DNA of 5,908 bases, taken from contig CAMZHY010000255.1 in the NCBI GenBank assembly GCA_947307005.1, positions 1-5,908 of the forward strand, in the 5' to 3' direction. Source of the stretch: an uncultured Planctomycetaceae bacterium (GTDB lineage Bacteria; Planctomycetota; Planctomycetia; Pirellulales; Thermoguttaceae). The translations under genes were made by a program, and so were the position numbers. Below, piece by piece: positions 1-5,620 of this stretch (the first letter of the stretch is position 1; every line of letters begins with the position of its first letter). Under the pieces are notes generated by a model. It ran no database searches. It was not told the DNA's origin and saw nothing but the letters and a program-made list of their open reading frames with translations.

Positions 1-269
1 GTCGGCGCGACGATAAGGTCCGGCTCGGGACTTTCCAGAAGGATCGGGTCCGGCTCATAGTAGACCGCCGCGGGGGCGGGAACGACGACGGGAGGCGCGA
101 CGGGCACGACGACAGGCGGAGGCGGCGCGCTCCGATCGGAGAATCCGATGGAGAAACGCCCGCTTGAGACAAAGAGATCAACCGCGTCGGCGCGATTTTC
201 CGCAAGCGTCGTCAAAAGGACGGCGAGCAGAGAGACGAGAACGAATTTCCGTATAACGTTCATTTTCAT
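1..269 (-). CDS. Secreted or envelope protein with signal peptide and Pro/Val-rich segment (partial, N-terminus only)
   Basis: I do not recognise the family. The visible 89 residues open with a typical Sec signal peptide: a short basic n-region (MKMNVIRK), a hydrophobic core around residues 9-23 (FVLVSLLAVLLTTLA), and a plausible signal peptidase I site after A-D-A at residue 29. The mature part starts VDLFVSSGRFSIGFSD and runs into a low-complexity stretch of Pro, Val and Ala (about residues 50-71), followed by a Tyr-Tyr-Glu-Pro and acidic Pro-rich segment. The protein continues past base 1 of the window. Two in-frame ATGs exist, at 269 and 263. I chose 269 because a purine-rich GGAAAG (278-283) lies 8 nt upstream. 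Short exported proteins with Pro/Val-rich low complexity are common in Planctomycetes, but that is a resemblance, not an assignment. A strong terminator separates it from rhaT, so it should have its own promoter, though I found no convincing one. Confidence 0.7.
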   Translation of the reverse strand, partial: MKMNVIRKFVLVSLLAVLLTTLAENRADAVDLFVSSGRFSIGFSDRSAPPPPVVVPVAPPVVVPAPAAVYYEPDPILLESPEPDLIVAP

Positions 270-277
270 AGACGTAG

Positions 278-283
278 CTTTCC
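278..283 (-). promoter_or_regulatory. Shine-Dalgarno of the secreted-protein gene
   Basis: GGAAAG on the minus strand, 8 nt before the ATG at 269. Its spacing favours that start over the in-frame ATG two codons further in. Confidence 0.5.
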
Positions 284-296
284 ATGCTAGGGTAGA

Positions 297-327
297 GCTT
301 TGCGAATGCTTAAGCGCGTCCGCAAGC
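297..327. repeat. Imperfect inverted repeat around a GCTTAAGC palindrome
   Basis: GCTTTGCG (297-304) and CGCAAGC (321-327) are complementary apart from one bulged base, and they enclose the 8-bp palindrome GCTTAAGC (308-315). The element lies between the rhaT terminator and the start of the secreted-protein gene, about 30 nt before its ATG. It could be an operator or an mRNA hairpin in that gene's 5' region. With no known regulator to compare, this is only a structural observation. Confidence 0.35.
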
Positions 328-331
328 GTTG

Positions 332-363
332 AAAACGCCGTCCCGAGGACTCTCGGGGCGGCG
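332..363 (-). terminator. Rho-independent terminator of rhaT
   Basis: On the minus strand a CGCCGCCCCGAG arm (363-352), a 4-nt loop (351-348) and a CTCGGGACGGCG arm (347-336) form a GC-rich stem of 12 positions with a single C.A mismatch. TTTT (335-332) follows directly. The A-rich stretch before it and its position 32 nt past the rhaT stop codon fit intrinsic termination of rhaT. Read on the plus strand the same stem has a G.U pair instead of the mismatch, but no T-tract follows, so minus-strand use is favoured. The short T-tract is the one weak point. Confidence 0.72.
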
Positions 364-395
364 AGTTATCTTTATTGCATAGGGAAATGACCGAC

Positions 396-1619
396 TCAGT
401 CGAACGATTCGACGGCGTCTTCGATAAAGTCGCCGACTTTGTCGACGGCGTCGCCGATTCCTTCCTGAACGGCTTCAACCGCAGCCGCCGGATCAGGCGT
501 GACTTCTCCCGCGTTCGACTGCTTCATGAGATTGCCGTAGCCGACGACAATCGTGGAGTAGATGAGCGTGAAGATCGCGACGCCGAGAATGAACCTCGTG
601 AAGCGGCTCGTGCCCTTCCATTCATGGAGACACAGACCCCAGATCGAACTGAAGATGATAATCGACGCCATGTGGAGCGTCCAGCTCGAGAACTGGTATT
701 CGCCCATTCGCGTCTCGCCCATAGAATAGAAGAAGAACTGGAAGTACCAAGTTGTACCGGCAAGCGCGGAGAAGAAGAGGTTCCACGAGTAGTTGACCTT
801 GACCTTTTCGCCCTTCTTGTCGGGATCGTCGATCGTCGACGTGAAGAACTGGTACAGCGTCCCGTTCTTGAGCATGAGGAGCAGACACCAGATGAAGTTC
901 GTCGTAAAGCCGCCGAGCAGAACGACGCAGAGTTTCGGAAGCCCGACCCAGAGATCTCCCGTGCCATACGCCTTAGAAGCGACGGCGATCGGTTCCGCAG
1001 CCTGAAGTCCGAACGCCATACACGCGCTGAAGAGACCGGAAATAAGCGCGATAAAAATTCCCTTCACGAAGTTGAACTCTTTGATCGCGTCCTTTTTGGC
1101 GTCCTCGGGAAGCTCGCGCTCCTTCGACATGCCCGCGACTCCCGCGAGGATAACGCCGAGGAGGCAGACGCCGAGTCCGAGCAAAATGACGCAGTACGGG
1201 GGCTGCGTCCTGATATTATCAATTATTCCATTATCGTATGCTATTTGCTTGAAGATATCGGGCATGAGCGTTCCGAGCACGGTGCACAAGCCGAGCGCGA
1301 CCGCCATTCCGAGGGACATGCCCAGATAACGCATCGTCAGACCGAAGGTCAGACCGCCGATTCCCCAAAGAACGCCGAACAGGTAAGCCCAACCGACAGC
1401 CTGAGGATTCTCGCGAAGAACCGTCATGATCGAAGGGACGACGCCCTTGGAGAGCAGGAGCGCCATGATCCAAGGGGCGATGATCCATGAGAAGAAACCG
1501 CCGGCGAGCCAGTAGACTTCCCAAGACCATTTGCGCACCGCTTTATAAGGAACGTAGAAAGAGCCGGAGGCGAGACCGCCGAGCCAGTGAAAAATAACGC
1601 CGTAAACAACTTGTGGCAT
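396..1619 (-). CDS. rhaT: RhaT-family L-rhamnose/H+ symporter with extended acidic C-terminus
   Basis: A 407-residue inner-membrane secondary transporter of the RhaT family (drug/metabolite transporter superfamily), expected to import L-rhamnose or a related deoxy sugar with protons. Family signatures visible: the N-terminal block HWLGGLASGSFYVPYKAVRK running into WSWEVYW (residues 11-37), GLTMRYLGMSLGMAVALG (93-110), and WYFQFFFYSMGETRMGEYQF with SSWTLHM (291-317). About ten hydrophobic segments can be drawn, near 4-24, 38-56, 75-94, 101-119, 142-163, 185-205, 223-250, 279-299, 310-330 and 342-362. E. coli RhaT has 344 residues; the excess here is mainly a roughly 40-residue acidic tail (366-407) built of 11-residue repeats. 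A TTG codon at 1628 is in frame, but AAAGGG (1629-1634) touches it with no spacer while lying 9 nt before the ATG at 1619, so the ATG is the start. The gene has its own promoter and terminator. No rhamnose isomerase, kinase or aldolase genes are in view, so substrate specificity rests on family membership alone. Confidence 0.93.
   Translation of the reverse strand: MPQVVYGVIFHWLGGLASGSFYVPYKAVRKWSWEVYWLAGGFFSWIIAPWIMALLLSKGVVPSIMTVLRENPQAVGWAYLFGVLWGIGGLTFGLTMRYLGMSLGMAVALGLCTVLGTLMPDIFKQIAYDNGIIDNIRTQPPYCVILLGLGVCLLGVILAGVAGMSKERELPEDAKKDAIKEFNFVKGIFIALISGLFSACMAFGLQAAEPIAVASKAYGTGDLWVGLPKLCVVLLGGFTTNFIWCLLLMLKNGTLYQFFTSTIDDPDKKGEKVKVNYSWNLFFSALAGTTWYFQFFFYSMGETRMGEYQFSSWTLHMASIIIFSSIWGLCLHEWKGTSRFTRFILGVAIFTLIYSTIVVGYGNLMKQSNAGEVTPDPAAAVEAVQEGIGDAVDKVGDFIEDAVESFD
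399..479 (-). repeat. 33-bp / 11-residue repeats in the transporter's C-terminal tail
   Basis: Residues 381-407 of the RhaT-like protein read as successive 11-residue units: VEAVQEGIGDA, VDKVGDFIEDA and a partial VESFD. At DNA level the 11-mer TCGACGGCGTC (plus strand) occurs at 409-419 and again at 442-452, exactly 33 bp apart. Hydrophobic residues recur every 3-4 positions and the remaining positions are mostly Asp/Glu, which fits an amphipathic or coiled-coil helix. Confidence 0.65.
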
Positions 1620-1628
1620 GGAGAACAA

Positions 1629-1634
1629 CCCTTT
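1629..1634 (-). promoter_or_regulatory. Shine-Dalgarno of rhaT
   Basis: AAAGGG on the minus strand, 9 nt upstream of the ATG at 1619. It decides the start: the alternative TTG at 1628 abuts it with no spacer. Confidence 0.65.
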
Positions 1635-1638
1635 CGCC

Positions 1639-1666
1639 GACGGCGGAGGAGGACCTCGTCGCCGTC
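1639..1666 (-). promoter_or_regulatory. Hairpin in the rhaT 5' leader
   Basis: A perfect 7-bp inverted repeat, GACGGCG (1660-1666 read on the minus strand) and CGCCGTC (1639-1645), encloses a 14-nt loop that can pair internally (GAGG with CCTC). It ends four bases upstream of the AAAGGG ribosome binding site, so folding could influence translation initiation. No known riboswitch or attenuator was recognised and no T-tract follows. Confidence 0.42.
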
Positions 1667-1752
1667 TGTTTCATTATTAAGAATCAGACCGTTCGCGCCG
1701 TCGGAGACGGGACGTCGCCCGCGCGCGGAGCGGCCGCTACTGTTTTCGACCC

Positions 1753-1781
1753 ATTCTAAACAAACGAGAATCGAATTGCAA
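1753..1781 (-). promoter_or_regulatory. Sigma70-type promoter of rhaT
   Basis: On the minus strand a -35 box TTGCAA (1781-1776; 4 of 6 to consensus), a spacer of exactly 17 nt (1775-1759) and a -10 box TAGAAT (1758-1753; 5 of 6). Transcription would start near 1746, giving a leader of about 125 nt before the rhaT ATG. The promoter starts about 30 bp past the stop codon of the upstream nuclease gene, so rhaT need not depend on read-through. Confidence 0.62.
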
Positions 1782-1811
1782 GGGCGCGAATAAGCGCTTT
1801 TGGGGTTCTCG

Positions 1812-4800
1812 TTAGAGATAGCTGAGCGTGATCGGCGCAAAGTCGTCATTTTTCCGCTTGTCGCCGTCCAGAATGGGGAGAAATCCGTCGAGCGTTTCGC
1901 GCGGATCGACCACCCCTTTGTCGCATATTCTCCAAATCTGTTCGACGACCCAACGACACATATGGTCGGCGCCCTTTAATTCGTCGCTTGTCCACGGCGC
2001 GCCGCTCGCGAGCACGCCGGCTTTGCCAAGGACGACGTAACCGAGCGAAGCTCCGTCGAAATCGATCTCTGTTTTGCCTCCGCCGACGAACTCATTCAGC
2101 ATACGCCGATATAGCGGCAGTTGAAGATTGATCCATCGTTTTTTAAAGATCGCGTCGAGGTCTTCGTTAGCGTAGGTTTGACAAAAGCTCAGCGGATAAG
2201 TCGACTCCCCGTCGCCTGCATTTTTGCGGTGCTGCTTATCGACGGTGGAATTGACGCGACGCGTAAAGAGCGTCGCGTTGGACGAACGATCTTTGATTCC
2301 TCCTCCCTTCTCTTGTTCCGTTTTGTCGCTGCCAATATGGGTTTCGTCAAAGGTTTTGTAATCGAAGACGATCCATCGATTTTCGTCGGGATTGTAATCG
2401 ATACGGTCGAGTCGCCCGCGAACCGTCGTCGCTTTGACACGTTCGTCGAAGCATGAGGACTCGACTTTGCCAATATTAGCTTCAGCGGAAACTTCGGCGT
2501 ATCGTATCTCGTAGCCCGCTTTGCGCCATTTCGCCTGCCACGACGCAAAAGAACGGAGTCGCGCGCGGAGATTCTCGATCTGAACGCGAACGAAAGGGGA
2601 CGAATAATCGTTGAACGCCTTCGCGGCGAGTTCGTCGAGTTTTTGTGAAAGGTAATTGAAAATAACGCGTTCGTCCGTCGCGTTTTTGATTTTGGCGTCG
2701 CTTCCGAACGCGCAAAGCGTTTCGTGAGCGAGCGTTCCAAAGTTCGCCGAATCGAGTTCGTTCGCGCCCCTCGTCGCGGGGCGGAGACCGAACGCTTTCT
2801 CTAAGAAGAAACGATAGGGACTGCCGAGGAATTTCTCGAAGTCCGTGACGTTCATAACGAACCCGTCGCCGCTTTTCTCTTTGTTCCGAGACTTTGGCCA
2901 TGAGTAAGGCGAGTTCGACGGAAGAGTTAAAACGGGAGGAGAGAAGCCTTTTGGCGTTGAGACCGCAGGTTCTTTCGACTTAGCTTTCGGGAAGGGAACG
3001 CCCTCGTGACGGCGCGCGAGATTCTCAAAGTTTTTGGTTCCGGATTCGCCGAAGTATCGAACGACCCTCTCGGGAATCATCTTTTCGTCGGGCGCGGCGA
3101 AGAGAAATCGGCTCGGAATCTGAGGGTCTTTCTTAAGCGTTCGTTTTTCCAGAACGACGAAGAACGCGTCGCGAGAACACGCGAGCGTATAGGCGATGTA
3201 CGCGTCGCGGGCGAAAACGCGAGAAGCGTCGGAAAGACCGAGCGCTTTGCGCGTCTTGTTCGGCAGAAACATATCCCCGGAAAGCGTCGACGGGACGACG
3301 CGTTCGTTGAAGCCCGTCAGAATGCAGTATGGCGCGTCGTCGAAGAGCAGATCGAGCCACCCTTGGATTTCGACGACATGTTGATCGGGCGTCGGCGCGA
3401 CGCTCTTTCCGCGAACCTCGCTCAGAAGCGTCCGAATTGCGAACGCGCCCGTGACGTCGACGTCCTTCAGCGGAACGCCGCGTTCGTCCTTTGAAGGAAC
3501 TCGGTAGAGGGCGTCGAGCGCGTCGCGGAAGAATTTAGAGAACCCTTCGATTTGCGATTCTTCGTCGAAATCGGGGCGCGTGACGTCGCTCGGGTAAATT
3601 GCGGCGACAAGCGCTTGGATCGGCTCCGTCCATTCGGCGAGAGGTCTTTTCTTCTGAAAGGTCGCGTACTCGACGTTCCCGACGAGGAGTTTGGGCGTCG
3701 ACTTCGGATCGATTTTGAGCGCGTCGAGGTCGTCCGTTTCCGGGTTGAACGCGCCGCGCGTATCGGACTTGTCGCGTTTGGCCGCGCGGTTGTAGAGCCA
3801 CGCCGAGCCTTTTTTCTCCAGAAACTCGGCGAGCGCCTCGTCGACGATGTGGGACGCTTTTCTGAGATGCAGATAGTAGCGGTTGTTCTTCGAATTTTTT
3901 TCGTCGATCTTTTTGAACCATCGCGCGCCGACGCGGGTCGGGAGGAACGTTTCGCGATATTCGTCGAATTCGTCGAGCCATTGCGCGCGGGCGTCGACGA
4001 CGTTTATTGGGGAGTTGGAATCGGGCTCGCCGTAATCCGCCTGTTCGGAGAGCGCGTCGTCTTTGTCGGCGTCGAGCGCCGCGTCCTCTTCGCGCTGACG
4101 CGCCTCTTCCGGATCGTCGTTTTTGACGTCGGACGCCTTGGGGAGTTCGTATTGATTCCACACGCGGCGAAGCCAGAGCTCGACGTCGGGGCGTCGCAGA
4201 ATCTCGCCGAGGACGTCGAAGGAACGCGTTTCCAGATAGCGCGCGAAGAGTTCAAGAACGCGAAAGACGCGGTTCTGCGCGATGGGCGAGCCTTCGCCGT
4301 GAATCGTGGCGTAACCGATCTCCTTCATGCGTTCCTCGACGAAAGGAACGACCTCAAGGTCAGGCGCGCCGACGACGAGACTCTCGGGATCGATCGGGGC
4401 GTAGTCGTCCGCCGACGCGGGCGTCTCGACGTTCTCTCTAAGGGAGAGTTCGCGCGTAAGAAGCGCGACCGTCTTGCCTTGGTCCTCCGGGGAATCGACG
4501 AGAAAGACGTTTTCGTCGGGAATCGGAATGTTCGGCGTCTGGTTGGCGTCGAGCGCCCAACGATCGGGGTTTACGCAACCGAACTCGTCGAAGAACGCCT
4601 CCGGATGTTTGTTAAACTCGAGTTCGAAGTTGAATGGGGAACTGGTTTGGGGGATGTTGGAATCTTGGGGATCTTGATCGTTTTGGGATTTTGCGTCCTT
4701 TTGGTCTTCTGAAATTGCAATTTTGCGAGAGAGAGGCGCGTAAACCCAATATTGGACGCGATCTTTGAGCGCTTGAAAGATATCCTTCTGCTGCTGATTG

Positions 4801-5579
4801 AGGTCGACCGCGCCGATGACGAAATAGCGCCGCGAACCGTTGCCGACGCGATCGTATTCCGTACCGCCGATTTGCCCGTTTTTGATCGCCTTCTCGCGCG
4901 CGTCGTTGCGGTCGAATCGTCCGCAGCGTCGGATTTCCTCGAGATAGAGATCATGGAGTTTCCCGACGGCGCGCCAGCGTTTGACTTCGTTGACGAGCCC
5001 ATGTTCCTGGCAGACTTCGGCGACGTCGCGACAGTTTTTGCATTCGTTCGCAAGGTTCTGGTCGAGCGTGAGGAACGTTTGCGCGAGTTTGAGCGCGTTT
5101 TTCTGGTCGGCGACGAGCGCGTCGAACCTCGCGGCGACGGCGGTTCCTTCAGCGACGGGAAAGAGCGCGAGCGCGTCGTTCCTATATTGTGGATCGGTCA
5201 GAAACGTCTTCAGCGCGCGACTTTCGCAGTAGACTTTGGCAATCTCGTTCGCGACGGGGAGCGGCTGACCGTAGACCTTTTCGGGATCGTAGAGTTTTTC
5301 AGGCGTCTCGCCGAGAAGGAGAACGTCGGGAGGAAACCAGTCGCGGTCGAACCGTTTGTCGGCGATTGCTTTTTCGACCGCGTCTACGAGATACGCCGTC
5401 AGCGTGCGTTTGGCGCGATTGCCCGAGACCACGCATGTGAAAGAACTCATGTCGAGCGTTCGCGAGTCGTCTTTGGTTGCGTTTTCAATGAGCTTTTTCG
5501 CAGCCTGTTTTAGGAAAGGCTCGAAAGAATCGGTTGAGCGTTCCGTTCGTTCGGTGGGAAAGAAGAATCGTTCTGCCAT
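1812..5579 (-). CDS. AddB/RecB-like protein with C-terminal PD-(D/E)XK nuclease domain
   Basis: A 1255-residue cytoplasmic protein resembling the AddB subunit of AddAB-type helicase-nucleases, which process double-strand DNA ends for recombination. The N-terminal and central parts look like an inactivated UvrD-type helicase: CVVSGNRAKRTL (49-60) stands where a nucleotide-binding loop would be, with no GxxGxGK[ST] Walker A. Other AddB-like blocks are FVIGAVDLNQQQKDIFQAL (253-271), VFLVDSPEDQGKTVALLTRE (358-377) and VEIQGWLDLLFDDAPYCILT (736-755), then GFNERVVP. The nuclease domain begins at VTDFEKFLGSPYRFFLE (911-927) and holds the RecB-type residues: His952 (GTLAHETL), Asp1058 (GRLDRID), Asp1073 and Lys1075 (FDYKT), and Gln1153/Tyr1157 (LQLPLY). 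Acidic low complexity occurs at about 485-521. The ATG at 5579 is the first start after an in-frame TAA (5601-5603), but has no clear Shine-Dalgarno. The gene follows the upstream wHTH gene by 41 bp, suggesting co-transcription. No AddA helicase gene is visible. Symbol withheld because the AddB Fe-S cysteines are absent. Confidence 0.86.
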   Translation of the reverse strand: MAERFFFPTERTERSTDSFEPFLKQAAKKLIENATKDDSRTLDMSSFTCVVSGNRAKRTLTAYLVDAVEKAIADKRFDRDWFPPDVLLLGETPEKLYDPEKVYGQPLPVANEIAKVYCESRALKTFLTDPQYRNDALALFPVAEGTAVAARFDALVADQKNALKLAQTFLTLDQNLANECKNCRDVAEVCQEHGLVNEVKRWRAVGKLHDLYLEEIRRCGRFDRNDAREKAIKNGQIGGTEYDRVGNGSRRYFVIGAVDLNQQQKDIFQALKDRVQYWVYAPLSRKIAISEDQKDAKSQNDQDPQDSNIPQTSSPFNFELEFNKHPEAFFDEFGCVNPDRWALDANQTPNIPIPDENVFLVDSPEDQGKTVALLTRELSLRENVETPASADDYAPIDPESLVVGAPDLEVVPFVEERMKEIGYATIHGEGSPIAQNRVFRVLELFARYLETRSFDVLGEILRRPDVELWLRRVWNQYELPKASDVKNDDPEEARQREEDAALDADKDDALSEQADYGEPDSNSPINVVDARAQWLDEFDEYRETFLPTRVGARWFKKIDEKNSKNNRYYLHLRKASHIVDEALAEFLEKKGSAWLYNRAAKRDKSDTRGAFNPETDDLDALKIDPKSTPKLLVGNVEYATFQKKRPLAEWTEPIQALVAAIYPSDVTRPDFDEESQIEGFSKFFRDALDALYRVPSKDERGVPLKDVDVTGAFAIRTLLSEVRGKSVAPTPDQHVVEIQGWLDLLFDDAPYCILTGFNERVVPSTLSGDMFLPNKTRKALGLSDASRVFARDAYIAYTLACSRDAFFVVLEKRTLKKDPQIPSRFLFAAPDEKMIPERVVRYFGESGTKNFENLARRHEGVPFPKAKSKEPAVSTPKGFSPPVLTLPSNSPYSWPKSRNKEKSGDGFVMNVTDFEKFLGSPYRFFLEKAFGLRPATRGANELDSANFGTLAHETLCAFGSDAKIKNATDERVIFNYLSQKLDELAAKAFNDYSSPFVRVQIENLRARLRSFASWQAKWRKAGYEIRYAEVSAEANIGKVESSCFDERVKATTVRGRLDRIDYNPDENRWIVFDYKTFDETHIGSDKTEQEKGGGIKDRSSNATLFTRRVNSTVDKQHRKNAGDGESTYPLSFCQTYANEDLDAIFKKRWINLQLPLYRRMLNEFVGGGKTEIDFDGASLGYVVLGKAGVLASGAPWTSDELKGADHMCRWVVEQIWRICDKGVVDPRETLDGFLPILDGDKRKNDDFAPITLSYL
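2254..2278. repeat. Perfect 9-bp inverted repeat inside the nuclease gene
   Basis: ACGCGACGC (2254-2262) and GCGTCGCGT (2270-2278) are exact reverse complements with a 7-nt loop between. The structure lies within codons 1101-1109 of the nuclease gene, in the atypical stretch between the DYKT and QLPLY motifs. It may be chance in a CG-rich coding region, or the trace of a small palindromic insertion. Confidence 0.6.
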
Positions 5580-5620
5580 GGCTATCGTTCGTTTGTTTGA
5601 TTAGACGCGCAAAGTATATG

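Noticed and set aside
375..1490. Long open frame on the plus strand opposite rhaT
   Set aside because: Its translation is dominated by Arg, Glu and Asp with no recognisable domain, and the minus strand encodes an unmistakable RhaT protein over the same bases. The open frame is a by-product of codon bias.
1620..1628. TTG start of rhaT at 1628, adding three residues
   Set aside because: The AAAGGG ribosome binding site abuts the TTG with no spacer, while the ATG at 1619 has ideal spacing and begins right before the conserved N-terminal block.
1783..1811. Possible terminator after the nuclease gene
   Set aside because: Only a 4-5 bp GCGC stem can be drawn and no T-tract follows on the minus strand. 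The stretch mainly overlaps the rhaT promoter.
3552..4712. 386-codon open frame on the plus strand opposite the nuclease gene
   Set aside because: Arg/Val/Glu-rich antisense shadow of the AddB-like gene, whose minus-strand frame is open for 1255 codons with conserved motifs. No domain is recognisable in the antisense product.
4752..5513. 253-codon open frame on the plus strand opposite the N-terminus of the nuclease
   Set aside because: Same kind of antisense shadow; the composition follows the complementary codons, and the opposite strand is the conserved AddB-like N-terminal region.
5613..5618. TATACT as a -10 box for a nuclease-gene promoter
   Set aside because: It matches 5 of 6 positions, but no -35-like hexamer lies 16-18 nt upstream and there is no TGn extension. 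Co-transcription with the upstream gene is simpler.
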